A stretch of 64,000 nucleotides of DNA from Aequorivita sinensis (GCF_006346335.1 NZ_VDMC01000001.1:558001-622000); one strand, 5' to 3'. Counted from the stretch's first letter, positions 1 through 9,326 are shown. Made by a program: numbers and translations. The notes: a model not told the origin generated them from the sequence alone.

Positions 1-160
1 ACAGAATCATTACAACCGCTGCAATTATTGATGCTTTTGCAGAATTAATATGACCTGCTTTATCACGTAAGCCAATAATAATTGGAATGCTTCCAATAAT
101 ATCGATTACAGCAAAAAGAACCATAGTGGCCGTTAGTATCTCCTTAAAATTTAATAGCAT
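1..160 (-). CDS. MarC family integral membrane protein (3' end outside window)
   Basis: Only the first 53 codons lie in the window; the gene runs off the left edge. The reverse-strand translation starts MLLNFKEILTATMVL, goes straight into a hydrophobic helix (about residues 8-29) and continues with GLRDKAGH, which is typical of the N-terminus of MarC/UPF0056 multi-spanning inner-membrane proteins. Their substrate is unknown; the old link to multiple antibiotic resistance is not well supported. A TAnnTTTG promoter box lies 20 nt upstream. The family call rests on a short N-terminal stretch only. Confidence 0.75.
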   Translation of the reverse strand, partial: MLLNFKEILTATMVLFAVIDIIGSIPIIIGLRDKAGHINSAKASIIAAVVMIL

Positions 161-179
161 AGCGAAATTTTTCAGGCGG

Positions 180-187
180 CAAAAGTA
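180..187 (-). promoter_or_regulatory. -7 promoter box (TACTTTTG) of marC-like gene
   Basis: On the minus strand the box TACTTTTG matches the Bacteroidota primary-sigma consensus TAnnTTTG and lies 20 nt before the ATG. I see no well-spaced -33 TTG. Confidence 0.5.
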
Positions 188-449
188 AGTTTTATGTTTG
201 GTCTAATAAAATAAATAAACAATAAAATAAAAAGTTTTTTTAAGGCTATAAAGTATTGACTGTTAATGGGTAATAATTAAATTGGGATAGAAGTAAAGTT
301 AGTGAATGTATATCCGCCGAAACTCTCAAACTCTATTAGGCTTCCGTTGATATGTGTGTTAGTCAAAAAAAAAAATAAGCGTTTGAATCTTAAATATTGA
401 GTCATCTGTTTGATTTTATCCCGGTAGGTGTAAAATTGTATCGAAGTAG
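188..449. other. AT-rich divergent intergenic region
   Basis: This spacer separates the divergent MarC and DUF3109 genes. A frame open on the minus strand (277-483) has no recognisable product and runs into the DUF3109 start, so I treat it as chance. Apart from the flanking promoters I see nothing in it. Confidence 0.5.
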
Positions 450-457
450 TATATTTG
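450..457 (+). promoter_or_regulatory. -7 promoter box (TATATTTG) abutting the DUF3109 start
   Basis: TATATTTG ends only 4 nt before the ATG at 462. With the usual spacing to the transcription start, the mRNA would begin at or next to the start codon, so this gene is probably leaderless or nearly so. Confidence 0.55.
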
Positions 458-461
458 CAAA

Positions 462-1025
462 ATGTTTCAACTAGGCAAAACAATAGTATCCGAAGACATT
501 ATCAAGAAAGATTTTGTCTGTAACCTCAACGCATGCAAAGGTGCTTGCTGTATTGAAGGGGAGGCGGGAGCACCCCTAAATGAGGAAGAAGTACAAATTT
601 TAAAAGATATTTACCCTAAGGTGAAACCATTCCTTCGCCCTGAAGGAATTGCATCCATAGAAAAGCAAGGCACCCACGTAGTATCCGATTTAGACGAACT
701 AGAAACTCCTCTAGTAGATGGGAAGGAGTGTGTTTATGTAACTTTTACCGATAAAGGTATTGCAAGTTGCGGAATCGAAGACGCTTTTAATGCAGGCGAA
801 ATAGACTTTCGAAAACCTATTTCTTGTCATTTATACCCAATACGGGTTCAGGAGTACAGCGAGTTTTCTGCAGTAAATTACCACCGTTGGCCAATTTGTG
901 ATGACGCTTGTACCTTAGGGAAAGAACTTCAAGTACCCGTTTATAAGTTTACAAAAGATGCTCTTATCAGAAAATTTGGCGAAAATTGGTATACCGAACT
1001 AGAAAAAGTGGCTTCTGAGTTATAG
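462..1025 (+). CDS. DUF3109 family cysteine-rich protein
   Basis: This is a 187-residue cytosolic protein of the DUF3109 family, common in Bacteroidota and of unknown function. It has a dense N-terminal cysteine cluster (C20, C25, C29, C30) and further Cys-containing motifs, ISCHLYP and WPICDDAC, near residues 125-150. The pattern resembles metal-binding YkgJ-type proteins, so iron or zinc binding is a reasonable inference. There is no signal peptide. A promoter box ends 4 nt before the ATG. The gene is followed by a GGGG-TTT-CCCCC palindrome and a lipoprotein gene on the same strand. Confidence 0.85.
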   Translation: MFQLGKTIVSEDIIKKDFVCNLNACKGACCIEGEAGAPLNEEEVQILKDIYPKVKPFLRPEGIASIEKQGTHVVSDLDELETPLVDGKECVYVTFTDKGIASCGIEDAFNAGEIDFRKPISCHLYPIRVQEYSEFSAVNYHRWPICDDACTLGKELQVPVYKFTKDALIRKFGENWYTELEKVASEL

Positions 1026-1036
1026 GGGTTTCCCCC
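1025..1036. promoter_or_regulatory. GGGGTTTCCCCC palindrome upstream of a lipoprotein gene
   Basis: This short GC-rich palindrome in an AT-rich spacer lies 87 nt before the lipoprotein ATG at 1124. A similar GGGGG-AAAT-CCCCC element lies 83 nt before another exported-protein gene at 40485. It could be an operator or simply a small hairpin just after the DUF3109 stop codon. Confidence 0.35.
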
Positions 1037-1123
1037 ATTTTTCGTATATTCTAATTATATTTAGTTGGCTTTGTTTAACTTAGCTTCTGAAATCCTTTTT
1101 TCTGCAATTAAAATTTTAGAATT

Positions 1124-1726
1124 ATGAAAAAATATATAGTAGCACTTTTTGTACTGGGTACACTTATAGCGTGTAAAGACAATCCTGTGAGCAAAAAAGT
1201 AAAAGAAACAAGAGAATCGGTTTCCAATACTACAAATGCTGTGAAGGAAATGACCAAAATGCAGGACGATATTAAAGAACTGCAAGAAATTACTCCACTT
1301 ACCAACGAAGATTTTAAGAATTGGCTTCCAGACCAAGTTGATGGTATGAAGCGTATAAGCTATAAAGCTGGGCAAACTGGGATGATGGGAATTTCATCTA
1401 TTGAAGCTACATATGCTAATGAAGATAAGTCTAAAAAGTTTAGCTTTAATATTATCGATGGAGCGGGACAAATGGGTGCCGCTGCAACAGCAGGTATGAG
1501 AATGGTAATGACTCAAGATTTTGAAGAAGAAGATGAAAATGGCTTTAAAAGAACCACTACTAAAAGAGGAACTAAAGCTATTGAAGAATATAGAACTAGA
1601 GACAATAGAAGTAAAATTCAGCTTATGGAAGGCAATCGTTTCTATATAGATGCTACTGGAACTAATATGGATCTCGATGAAACTTGGGATGCTATTGATG
1701 AATTAGATATAGACGACTTAGGTTAA
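1124..1726 (+). CDS. Putative lipoprotein, function unknown
   Basis: This is a 200-residue protein with a lipoprotein signal peptide (MKKYIVALFVLGTLIAC, lipobox Cys at 17), so it is probably anchored in a membrane facing the periplasm. A coiled-coil-prone charged segment follows at about residues 22-55, then a mixed domain with Gly-rich and Met-rich stretches (TGMMGISS, GAGQMGAAATAGMRMV), and an acidic C-terminus. I do not recognise a named domain. It appears monocistronic: a GC-rich palindrome lies 87 nt upstream and an intrinsic terminator lies 25 nt downstream. Confidence 0.8.
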   Translation: MKKYIVALFVLGTLIACKDNPVSKKVKETRESVSNTTNAVKEMTKMQDDIKELQEITPLTNEDFKNWLPDQVDGMKRISYKAGQTGMMGISSIEATYANEDKSKKFSFNIIDGAGQMGAAATAGMRMVMTQDFEEEDENGFKRTTTKRGTKAIEEYRTRDNRSKIQLMEGNRFYIDATGTNMDLDETWDAIDELDIDDLG

Positions 1727-1750
1727 TACAACTTAAAACAAAATTAAAAA

Positions 1751-1783
1751 GGGCTGAAAGCAGTAGTGTTTTCAGTCCTTTTT
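1751..1783 (+). terminator. Intrinsic terminator of the 1124-1726 lipoprotein gene
   Basis: A 9-bp stem, GGGCTGAAA with TTTCAGTCC (one G-T pair), is followed by five T residues, 25 nt after the stop codon. Confidence 0.8.
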
Positions 1784-1847
1784 GTGTTTTGGAACATATG
1801 TTATCAGGTTTGTTACAATAGTGTTATACCTCACAAAATGATTACCT

Positions 1848-1855
1848 TAAATTTG
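1848..1855 (+). promoter_or_regulatory. Candidate -7 box (TAAATTTG) of a short transcript
   Basis: TAAATTTG matches TAnnTTTG and lies about 60 nt upstream of an intrinsic terminator with no gene between. I see no good -33 TTG at 17-19 nt, so the promoter is weakly supported. Confidence 0.3.
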
Positions 1856-1915
1856 AATATATAATTATTGAATATTAGACAAAAGTGAGGAGATTGTTTA
1901 ATGTTAAATATGTAA

Positions 1916-1942
1916 GGTCGTGATATCGCGGCCTTTTTTTTT
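1916..1942 (+). terminator. Strong intrinsic terminator without an adjacent gene
   Basis: A 7-bp stem (GGTCGTG with CGCGGCC, including G-T pairs) with an ATAT loop is followed by nine T residues. It lies 190 nt beyond the lipoprotein stop, after that gene already has its own terminator, and 80 nt before the next gene. It may end a small RNA of about 80 nt. Confidence 0.6.
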
Positions 1943-2023
1943 GTGGTATATTGATTGAAGTAAGATTTTTATAAAAAATTTCAGAACTCAATAGCTCTCA
2001 AGTCATTTCATTATATTTACCGC

Positions 2024-3805
2024 ATGCGTAATTTTCTTCTCATTTTAATTTTATTTGTAACTACAGCGAGCTTTTCGCAGAGCGATGCTTTGGCAAAAAA
2101 TTACTTTGAACAAGGCGAATTTGAAAAAGCACTTCGTATCTATGAAAAACTAAGCGAGCAAAACCCCTACCGAATGGATTTCTTTTTGGGAATGGTGGAA
2201 GCAAATCAACAACTCGAGAATTTCTCGAAAGTTGAATCCCTATTAAATGAAAAGCTAAACGGAAGTCGAAATTATCCTCAGCTTTATGTAGAATTAGGGT
2301 ATAATTATTCACTTCAAAATAAAACAGAATTAGCTGTCGAAAACTACAATAAAGCCATTGAAACACTAGACTTAAACCCAAACTTCGCTTATAATGTGGG
2401 TGCGGCATTTCAAAAATACAGCCTATTAGATGAAGCTGTTGCAACCTATGAAAAGGGAATGAGATTAAACGATAAAATGGATTTTCATACGCAGTTGGCG
2501 AGAATCTATGGGGAGCAAGGGCAACTCGAAAAAATGTTTGACAGCTATATTAAGATTATTGAGAGAAACTTAAGCTTTAAGTCATCAGCACAACGCTATT
2601 TTAGTCAGTATATAACTGAAGATTCAAACAACGATGCAAATCAAATTCTTAGAAGAATTCTTCTTCAGCGTTCACAACAAAACCCAGATGTACTTTACAA
2701 CGAATTGTTGAGCTGGTTGTTTATTCAACAAAAAGAATACAAAAAAGCTTTTGTTCAGGAAAAAGCAATCTACAAACGTTTAGGCGCAGAATTACGTGGT
2801 ATTACAGAGTTAGCCTATATTGCAATAGCAGATGAAGATTATGTTTCGGGTAGAGAAATAGTGAGTTATTTAATCGAAAACTCCTTTACACCTCAAAGTA
2901 GATTACAAGGCAATCAGATTTTAATGCAAATGGAAGTCAAAACTGCCACTCCAAAAGAATTTGCCGATATTGAGAAAAAGTTTGAAAGTTTATTAGAAGA
3001 GTTTGGAAGAGGACGAGAAACGTATTTATTGCAAATAGATTACAACCATTTTTTAGCTTTTCAGAATAACAAAAAAGAACAGGCTATCAAAAACCTAAAA
3101 GACTTAGCTAAGGAGCCGTTGTCTGCTTACCAAGAAGCAAGGGTGAAAATGGAACTTGCAGATATTTTGGTGTTCGACGAAAAGTTCAACGAAGCTTTGA
3201 TTTACTATTCTCAAATTCAGAAAAAAGTTCAGAGCGATGTTCTTGCACAAGAAGCAAGATTTAAAGTGGCACGCACCAGTTATTTTAAAGGCGATTTTGA
3301 TTGGGCTCAAGTGCAATTGGATGTTTTAAAAAAATCTACATCACAACTAATAGCTAATGACGCTATGGAGCTCAGTTTATTGATAAGCGATAATACTATT
3401 GAAGATTCTACTCAAACTGCCCTAAAAAAATATGCTCGTGCAGATCTATTGGCTTTTCAAGATAAAAACTCCGAAGCTATTTTAGTTTTAGACGATATTT
3501 TAACCAACCATAAAGGTGAGAAAATTGAAGATGAAGCTCTATTTAAGCAAGGTAAAATCTTTGAAAAGATAGGGGAGTACTCTAAAGCAGAAAGCAACTA
3601 CTTGAAAATAATAGAATTTTATAGCGATGATATTTTAGCCGATGACGCTCATTATCACTTAGCAAAAATTTATGAAGAGAAATTAGATTTACCTGTAAAA
3701 GCAAAAGAACATTACGAAGCAATAATTTTTAATTATGCCGATAGCATTTATTTTATTGAAGCTAGAAAAAAATATAGAACTTTGCGCGGTGATGCGATAA
3801 ACTAA
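2024..3805 (+). CDS. Secreted or periplasmic TPR-repeat protein
   Basis: This 593-residue protein has a signal peptide (MRNFLLILILFVTTASFSQ) followed by tetratricopeptide-like helical pairs along almost its whole length, e.g. YFEQGEFEKALRIYEKL near residue 30, YNYSLQNKTELAVENYNKAI near 95, and YSKAESNYLKIIEFYSDD near 535. Such proteins act as periplasmic scaffolds; no catalytic motif is present. The C-terminal repeats resemble the YbgF/outer-membrane-assembly type of TPR, but I cannot assign a partner. The start follows a TATATTTACCGC sequence, a near match to the promoter box. DUF4286 and rsmA follow on the same strand. Confidence 0.82.
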   Translation: MRNFLLILILFVTTASFSQSDALAKNYFEQGEFEKALRIYEKLSEQNPYRMDFFLGMVEANQQLENFSKVESLLNEKLNGSRNYPQLYVELGYNYSLQNKTELAVENYNKAIETLDLNPNFAYNVGAAFQKYSLLDEAVATYEKGMRLNDKMDFHTQLARIYGEQGQLEKMFDSYIKIIERNLSFKSSAQRYFSQYITEDSNNDANQILRRILLQRSQQNPDVLYNELLSWLFIQQKEYKKAFVQEKAIYKRLGAELRGITELAYIAIADEDYVSGREIVSYLIENSFTPQSRLQGNQILMQMEVKTATPKEFADIEKKFESLLEEFGRGRETYLLQIDYNHFLAFQNNKKEQAIKNLKDLAKEPLSAYQEARVKMELADILVFDEKFNEALIYYSQIQKKVQSDVLAQEARFKVARTSYFKGDFDWAQVQLDVLKKSTSQLIANDAMELSLLISDNTIEDSTQTALKKYARADLLAFQDKNSEAILVLDDILTNHKGEKIEDEALFKQGKIFEKIGEYSKAESNYLKIIEFYSDDILADDAHYHLAKIYEEKLDLPVKAKEHYEAIIFNYADSIYFIEARKKYRTLRGDAIN

Positions 3806-3837
3806 TATCAATCAAAATTCAATAATCAATATCTCAA

Positions 3838-3845
3838 TACTTTTG
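3838..3845 (+). promoter_or_regulatory. -7 promoter box (TACTTTTG) upstream of DUF4286 gene
   Basis: TACTTTTG matches TAnnTTTG and lies 39 nt before the ATG at 3885. It could drive DUF4286, rsmA, mgtE and the thioesterase together. Confidence 0.5.
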
Positions 3846-3884
3846 AAGAAGGTATAGGGATTTAAACACTTATAATATTTAAAT

Positions 3885-4217
3885 ATGTATATATATAACG
3901 TTACAATGAATGTAGAAGAAATTATCCACGACATTTGGTTACAGTGGATGTTGTCTGATTACATTCCAGCAATGCTAGCCACAGGTAAATTCAGTAAAGC
4001 ACTTATGACTCGTGTTGTTGTTGAAGAAGAAATGGGAGGGAAAACCTATTCGGTTCAATACACTACAGATAGTAAAGAAACACTTGAGAAATATTTTGCT
4101 GAAAATGCCGAAGAACTTCGCGGTAAAAGCTTACCTTTTGAAGGGAAAGTTGTTTCATTCCGTACCGAACTTGAGGTAATAGGCGAAGCGCATAATGAGC
4201 TTTTCAGAAAAAATTAA
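3885..4217 (+). CDS. DUF4286 family protein
   Basis: This small soluble protein of 110 residues begins MYIYNVTMNVEEII and contains WLQWM and Y-x(1)-PAML motifs, matching the DUF4286 family found throughout Bacteroidota. Its fold is probably ferredoxin-like and its function is unknown. There is no signal peptide. It sits 67 nt before rsmA on the same strand, behind a recognisable promoter box, so it may be the first gene of the rsmA-mgtE operon. Confidence 0.82.
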   Translation: MYIYNVTMNVEEIIHDIWLQWMLSDYIPAMLATGKFSKALMTRVVVEEEMGGKTYSVQYTTDSKETLEKYFAENAEELRGKSLPFEGKVVSFRTELEVIGEAHNELFRKN

Positions 4218-4284
4218 TTTTGTTGTGTTTGTGGGGAAAACCTTTTCAGTTTTTTACAGTTAAACATCCTTTTAAAGGTTATGA

Positions 4285-5112
4285 ATGAAGAAAAAATCGA
4301 AGAACCAAAAAGAAGTTAATACAACCGGTGCGGTACGCGCCAAAAAACACCTAGGCCAACACTTTTTAAAAGACGAAACTATTGCCGAAAAAATCGGGGA
4401 TACACTTACGCTTGAAGGTTACAAAAACATTTTGGAAATTGGCCCTGGAATGGGAGTTCTCACCAAATATTTAATAAACAAAGACGCTGAGGTTATAGCT
4501 ATGGACCTCGACGCCGAATCTATTGTTTATTTAAAAGAAAATTACCCAAACAAAAATCTCAAAATTATTGAAGCAGATTTTTTGAAATACGATCTTTCAG
4601 AACTATTCAATGATGAACAATTTGGCATAACAGGTAACTTCCCGTATAACATTTCAACACAAATTGTATTTAAAATGTTGGAATGGAAAGAGCAAATTCC
4701 AGAGTTTACAGGAATGTTTCAAAAAGAAGTTGCACAACGTATCTGCGAGAAAGAAGGAAGTAAGGCTTACGGAATACTTTCGGTTTTAACGCAGGCATTT
4801 TATGATGCCGAATATCTTTTTACAGTGCCTCCTACAGTATTTAATCCACCTCCAAAAGTTGATAGTGGTGTACTGCGATTAAAACGGAAAGAAGATTATT
4901 CTATTCCGTGTGATGAAAAAATGCTTTATAAAGTAGTGAAAACTGCTTTCCAACAACGTAGAAAAACGCTTCGAAATAGTTTAAAATCTTTTAATATTTC
5001 TGATAAACTAAAAGAAGACACTATCTTTGGCCAGCGTCCAGAACAACTTTCTGTTTCACAATTTATAACTCTTACAAAAAAACTGGAGAATGATGCAATT
5101 TCAACTGACTAA
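4285..5112 (+). CDS. rsmA: 16S rRNA (adenine(1518)-N6/adenine(1519)-N6)-dimethyltransferase
   Basis: RsmA/KsgA transfers four methyl groups from S-adenosylmethionine to two adjacent adenines near the 3' end of 16S rRNA during 30S maturation. The 275-residue protein shows the substrate-entry motif [11 protein letters not shown] (residues 21-31), the SAM-binding loop [10 protein letters not shown] (about 51-60), and the catalytic GNFPYNIS motif (about 117) in place of the usual NLPYNIS. Length is normal. I chose ATG 4285 because ATG 4281, in another frame, stops after 12 codons. The 3' end overlaps the mgtE start by 23 nt, which suggests translational coupling. Confidence 0.96.
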   Translation: MKKKSKNQKEVNTTGAVRAKKHLGQHFLKDETIAEKIGDTLTLEGYKNILEIGPGMGVLTKYLINKDAEVIAMDLDAESIVYLKENYPNKNLKIIEADFLKYDLSELFNDEQFGITGNFPYNISTQIVFKMLEWKEQIPEFTGMFQKEVAQRICEKEGSKAYGILSVLTQAFYDAEYLFTVPPTVFNPPPKVDSGVLRLKRKEDYSIPCDEKMLYKVVKTAFQQRRKTLRNSLKSFNISDKLKEDTIFGQRPEQLSVSQFITLTKKLENDAISTD

Positions 5113-6445
5113 TGAATTTATTGAGCAGGTTGAACAGCTAATTGCCAATAACGATGGCGAGCAGCTAAAAGCATTATTAAATGAATTTCACTTTGCCGAT
5201 ATAGCAGAGCTTCTACACGAGTTAGACACCGAAGAAGCAACTTATATTGTAAAGCTATTAGATAGTGAAGTAACTAGTGAAATCTTAATCGAACTAGATG
5301 AAGATTTTAGAGAGCGAATATTAGATAATCTTTCGCCTTCAGAGATTGCAGATGAGCTTGAAGAAATGGACACCGATGATGCTGCCGATATTATCGCAGA
5401 ACTCGATGACGATATTCAAAAGCAAGTAATTCGGCATATCGAAGACGAAGAGCACGCCGCTGATATTGTAGACCTTCTGCGTTACGATGAAGATACAGCA
5501 GGGGGGTTAATGGCAAAAGAGTTAGTAAGCGTTAAAGAAACTTGGACAGTAGCAGGATGTGTACGCGAAATGCGCCGTCAAGCCGAAAACGTTACTCGTG
5601 TTCATTCTATCTATGTTACTGATAAAGAAGGAAGACTAAAAGGTAGACTTTCTTTAAAAGATTTACTTACTGCACCAGGAAGAGCACATATTAGTGAAGT
5701 TTATATCCCAAAGGTGGATTACGTAAGAGTTAACACCGAAGCCGATGAAGTTGCTCGTATTATGCAGAAATACGATTTGGAAGCGATTCCTGTGGTTGAT
5801 GAAGACGGAATTCTTGTAGGTAGAATTACCATTGATGATATTGTAGATTATATAAAAGAAGAGGCTGAGAAAGATTACCAATTAGCTGCGGGTATTAGTC
5901 ACGACGTTGAAGCCGACGATGGAATAATCAAGCAGACTCGAGCTCGATTACCTTGGCTTTTAATTGGAATGTTTGGTGGTTTAGGTGCTGCAAGTATAAT
6001 TTCAGGATTTCAAGAAATATTAGAGAGCTTTCCAAGAATTTTAATTTTTGTCCCGCTTATTCAAGCAACAGCTGGAAATGTAGGGGTACAATCTAGTGCG
6101 ATAGTTGTTCAAGGTTTAGCAAATGATACTATAAAAGGCAATATTTTCGCTAGGTTGCTTAGAGAATCTGGTTTGGCCTTAGTAAACGGTCTTGCCATTG
6201 CACTAATAGTACTTTTTATAAGCCATTTTATCTTTTCAACGAGCTATTTAGAGTCTATTAGTATAGGTATAGCCCTGGTTACCGTAATTCTTTTAGCTGC
6301 ATTAATCGGTACTTTCATTCCAATTATTTTAGATAAAAGAGGAATCGACCCTGCAGTAGCAACGGGACCGTTTATTACTACTAGCAACGATGTTTTTGGA
6401 ATTCTTACTTATTTCCTAATTGCTAAATTAATACTAGGATTTTGA
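5090..6445 (+). CDS. mgtE: Magnesium transporter MgtE
   Basis: MgtE is a homodimeric Mg2+ channel of the inner membrane, gated by Mg2+ bound to its cytosolic domains. The 451-residue sequence has the acidic N-domain of helical repeats (about 20-130, many D/E-rich turns such as [16 protein letters not shown]), two CBS domains (about 135-255, RVHSIYVTD and [11 protein letters not shown]), a connecting helix and five membrane segments (about 285-450) with the family signature [13 protein letters not shown]. It starts inside rsmA (two adjacent ATGs at 5090 and 5093). Its stop codon overlaps the next start as TTGA. Confidence 0.95.
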   Translation: MMQFQLTNEFIEQVEQLIANNDGEQLKALLNEFHFADIAELLHELDTEEATYIVKLLDSEVTSEILIELDEDFRERILDNLSPSEIADELEEMDTDDAADIIAELDDDIQKQVIRHIEDEEHAADIVDLLRYDEDTAGGLMAKELVSVKETWTVAGCVREMRRQAENVTRVHSIYVTDKEGRLKGRLSLKDLLTAPGRAHISEVYIPKVDYVRVNTEADEVARIMQKYDLEAIPVVDEDGILVGRITIDDIVDYIKEEAEKDYQLAAGISHDVEADDGIIKQTRARLPWLLIGMFGGLGAASIISGFQEILESFPRILIFVPLIQATAGNVGVQSSAIVVQGLANDTIKGNIFARLLRESGLALVNGLAIALIVLFISHFIFSTSYLESISIGIALVTVILLAALIGTFIPIILDKRGIDPAVATGPFITTSNDVFGILTYFLIAKLILGF

Positions 6446-6837
6446 AATCGGATATCTTTATACAACGTTTCACAGTGCCGGCTTCGGCTATTGATGGGTT
6501 AAATCACGTTAATAATGTGATTTATCTACAGTGGTGTCTAGAAGCAGCGGAAGCTCATTGGATTTCTAAAACTTCAGAAGAACAACGTAAACAAAATGTT
6601 TGGGTGGTGCTTAATCACTTTATTTCGTACAAAGCTCCTTCATTCTTAGGGGAAGAGTTGGAGATACATACATGGATTGAATCCTACGAAGGTGTGAAAA
6701 GCGAAAGGCATTATAAAATAGTGAGACCTGAAGATGGTAAAGTTATTGTTGAAGCACAAACTTTGTGGTGTTTCTTAGATGCTGAAACTTTTAGACCTAC
6801 TAAAATCACTGAAGAAATTTCTAAAATTTTCCTTTAA
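6442..6837 (+). CDS. Acyl-CoA thioesterase, hotdog fold (4HBT type)
   Basis: This 131-residue single hotdog-domain protein resembles 4-hydroxybenzoyl-CoA/YbgC-type thioesterases. The signature DGLNHVNNVIYLQW (about residues 19-32) has the central His-Val-Asn-Asn helix start of this family, and the C-terminal strand VEAQTLWCFLDAET fits. It probably hydrolyses acyl-CoA thioesters in the cytosol; the chain length cannot be read from sequence. The start codon is TTG at 6442, overlapping the mgtE stop by 4 nt; no ATG lies nearby in frame, and the N-terminal motif requires this start. Confidence 0.85.
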   Translation: MKSDIFIQRFTVPASAIDGLNHVNNVIYLQWCLEAAEAHWISKTSEEQRKQNVWVVLNHFISYKAPSFLGEELEIHTWIESYEGVKSERHYKIVRPEDGKVIVEAQTLWCFLDAETFRPTKITEEISKIFL

Positions 6838-6879
6838 ATAAGTAGTCCCACATACTACTTACAAAACCATAATTTTCAA

Positions 6880-6887
6880 TACTTTTG
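6880..6887 (+). promoter_or_regulatory. -7 promoter box (TACTTTTG) of the envelope gene cluster
   Basis: TACTTTTG matches TAnnTTTG and lies 53 nt before the flippase start at 6941. It probably drives at least the flippase, lipoprotein and dut genes. Confidence 0.5.
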
Positions 6888-6940
6888 CCTACTTATATAA
6901 GGAATTAAATAAACCTTGTAAGAATTAAAGCCGAACTTAC

Positions 6941-8395
6941 TTGAGCGTTTTTAAAAAACTATTTAAGCAAACATTTATTTATGGTTTAGCCACGGTTTTA
7001 CCAAGGGTAATGGCTGTGATATTAGTGCCGTTATACACTTCGGTAATGCTACCCGAAGAATACGGGATTTACTCAACTTTAATGGCATACCTTATTTTGG
7101 GAAATGTACTGTTGAGCTACGGGATGGAAACTGCTTTTTTCAGGTTTGTAACCAAAGACTCTAGCAATCAAAAAATTGTACAGTCCACGACTTTAACATC
7201 ACTCACAGTTTCTACTTTTATATTCCTGGGAATAACAATGCTTTTTAGAAATCAAATTGCTGTTATTGCTGATTTTAACCCTGAATACGTTACTTACGGC
7301 CTGTTAATTCTAGCTCTGGATGCTTTGGTAGTTTTACCATTTGTTTGGTTTAGAGTAAATGAAAGGCCTTTGCGCTATGCTGTAGTAAAAATCTTTAACG
7401 TTGTTATAAACTTAGCTTTCAATCTGTTTTTCTTGTTAATGCTGCCTAAACTAGCGGAAAACAGCACTTATTGGAATTCGCTATGGTTTCCAGAGAATAA
7501 AGTGGCTTATGTTTTTATTGCAAACTTAATTGCAAGTGGAGTAACCCTATTGGTATTACTGCCTCTGTATATTAAAATTGGTTTTGGCTTCAGTAAAACT
7601 ATTTGGAACCAAATGATGAAATATGCAATTCCTGTTCTTATTGCTGGAATTGCTTTTAGTATTAATGAAGCCTTCGATAGAATCCTACTAAAGTATTTAT
7701 TACCTGAAAATGTAGCTGAGGTTGAAGTTGGTCTCTATTCGGCTTGTTATAAGTTAGGAATGTTTATGACGCTCTTTGTAATGGCTTTCCGTTTGGGAAT
7801 AGAACCGTTTTTCTTTAATCACTCGGGGCATGCAAATGCGAAAAATACCTATGCAATAATTACGAAATATTTTACCCTGTGTGGTTGCTTAATCTTACTT
7901 GGAGTAATAGTATATATAGATCTTTTCAAACAAATTCTAATTCCAAACAGCCAATATTGGGAGGCGATTAAGATTGTACCCATTATTTTATTGGCAAATC
8001 TGTTTCTTGGAATTTACCACAACCTTTCTGTTTGGTATAAGGTTACAGACCGCACCAAATACGGGGCTTATATTTCGGTTTTTGCAGCTGTAGTTACACT
8101 GGTGCTAAACTTTGTTTTAATTCCCTATATCGGGTATATAGGTTCGGCATTTGCAACCCTTGCTGCTTACGGAAGTATGATGGTGCTTTCGTACCTTTAC
8201 GGACGTAAGTATTACAATGTTCCTTATGAAGTGAAAAAGATAGTTGGCTATTTGGTTTTAGCTGTAGGATTTTCAGCAATTTCCTTTTACCTCTTCGACC
8301 GAAATATTTGGATAGGATCTGCGTTATTATTACTGTTTATCGCTATTTTATTCTATTTTGAAAAAAATGAATTTTTAAAAATTTTAAAAAAGTAA
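6941..8395 (+). CDS. Oligosaccharide flippase / polysaccharide biosynthesis membrane protein
   Basis: This 484-residue integral membrane protein has about 12-14 hydrophobic segments and belongs to the Wzx/MurJ-like MOP superfamily, which flips lipid-linked sugars across the inner membrane. The N-terminus KKLFKQTFIYGLATVLPR followed by VMAVILVPLYT is typical of the family in Bacteroidota. The start is TTG at 6941; starting later would remove the conserved N-terminal segment. The neighbouring sugar-phosphate nucleotidyltransferase at 9458 supports a role in surface polysaccharide export, but the exact lipid-linked substrate is unknown. Confidence 0.87.
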   Translation: MSVFKKLFKQTFIYGLATVLPRVMAVILVPLYTSVMLPEEYGIYSTLMAYLILGNVLLSYGMETAFFRFVTKDSSNQKIVQSTTLTSLTVSTFIFLGITMLFRNQIAVIADFNPEYVTYGLLILALDALVVLPFVWFRVNERPLRYAVVKIFNVVINLAFNLFFLLMLPKLAENSTYWNSLWFPENKVAYVFIANLIASGVTLLVLLPLYIKIGFGFSKTIWNQMMKYAIPVLIAGIAFSINEAFDRILLKYLLPENVAEVEVGLYSACYKLGMFMTLFVMAFRLGIEPFFFNHSGHANAKNTYAIITKYFTLCGCLILLGVIVYIDLFKQILIPNSQYWEAIKIVPIILLANLFLGIYHNLSVWYKVTDRTKYGAYISVFAAVVTLVLNFVLIPYIGYIGSAFATLAAYGSMMVLSYLYGRKYYNVPYEVKKIVGYLVLAVGFSAISFYLFDRNIWIGSALLLLFIAILFYFEKNEFLKILKK

Positions 8396-8403
8396 AGTTA
8401 AAA

Positions 8404-8880
8404 ATGAAAATATTATTTTCTATTATCTGTATGTTCGTGCTATTGGCATGTAATGATGGGAATAAAGAAAACCTAGGAGTAATTGAAAATGAAAATTCAG
8501 GTTTTTCAGTTGAGTTATTAGAAAATTATTTTCCTAAAAATGAAATCGAATTTAAGTCTCCCGTAAAAACGGTGGTTATTAGTGATAAAGAGCGTTTTGA
8601 GCAGTTTTTTGGAGTAGCAAAAAATATGAATAACGTAATTTCACCAATTGATTTTGAAGAGAACAAAGTGGTTGCTTTAATAGCTAAACCTAGTGATGTT
8701 AAACAGGAAATTTTAATTACAGCAACAAAGCTCAAAAAGAACAAATTACTTGTTGAATATAAATTGAAACAAGGAGAAGCTCGATCATTTACTTCTACAG
8801 ACTTAAAGATGTTTGCGATTCCTAAATCGGTTTACGCTGTAGATTTTGTTATTGATAGAGACGAATCTGAAAACAATTAA
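8404..8880 (+). CDS. Putative lipoprotein, possible PrcB-like C-terminal domain
   Basis: This 158-residue protein has a short lipoprotein signal ([16 protein letters not shown], Cys at 16). The mature part has a beta-rich pattern, with [21 protein letters not shown] and [12 protein letters not shown], that loosely resembles the PrcB C-terminal-type domain found in many Bacteroidota lipoproteins; that similarity is my impression, not a firm assignment. It starts 9 nt after the flippase stop and ends 12 nt before dut, so it is inside the operon. Function unknown. Confidence 0.72.
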   Translation: MKILFSIICMFVLLACNDGNKENLGVIENENSGFSVELLENYFPKNEIEFKSPVKTVVISDKERFEQFFGVAKNMNNVISPIDFEENKVVALIAKPSDVKQEILITATKLKKNKLLVEYKLKQGEARSFTSTDLKMFAIPKSVYAVDFVIDRDESENN

Positions 8881-8891
8881 AAAGAAAAGCT

Positions 8892-9326
8892 TTGAGAGTA
8901 AAAATTATAAACAAATCGAACCATCCATTACCGTCTTATGAAACATTTGCTTCTGCCGGAATGGATTTACGTGCTTGTGTTGATGAGCCATTAACTTTAA
9001 AGCCATTAGAAAGAGCAATCGTTAAAACAGGGCTATTTATCGAATTACCTGTTGGTTTTGAAGCTCAAGTTCGCCCTAGAAGTGGCTTAGCAGCCAAAAA
9101 AGGAATTACAGTATTAAATTCACCTGGTACAATTGATGCCGATTACCGTGGTGAAATTGGAGTGATTTTAGTGAATCTTTCAAACGAAGATTTTACAATT
9201 GAAAACTCTGAACGTATTGCACAATTAATAATTGCAAAGCACGAACGCGCCGAGTGGGAAGAAGTAGAAATACTTTCAGATACTTCACGTGGAGCCGGAG
9301 GATTTGGAAGCACTGGCAGTAAGTAG
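8892..9326 (+). CDS. dut: Deoxyuridine 5'-triphosphate nucleotidohydrolase
   Basis: dUTPase cleaves dUTP to dUMP and pyrophosphate, keeping uracil out of DNA and feeding dTMP synthesis. The 144-residue homotrimeric type is complete: motif 1 SAGMDLRA (about 22), motif 2 [10 protein letters not shown] (about 62), motif 3 [14 protein letters not shown] (about 76-89) and the C-terminal Gly-rich motif 5 [10 protein letters not shown] closing over the active site. The start is TTG at 8892; the following residues RVKIINKS align with normal N-termini. It lies 12 nt after the lipoprotein gene. Confidence 0.95.
   Translation: MRVKIINKSNHPLPSYETFASAGMDLRACVDEPLTLKPLERAIVKTGLFIELPVGFEAQVRPRSGLAAKKGITVLNSPGTIDADYRGEIGVILVNLSNEDFTIENSERIAQLIIAKHERAEWEEVEILSDTSRGAGGFGSTGSK

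Noticed and set aside
277-483. Minus-strand frame of 68 codons before the DUF3109 gene
   Set aside because: Low-complexity product, overlaps the promoter and start of the well-supported gene at 462.
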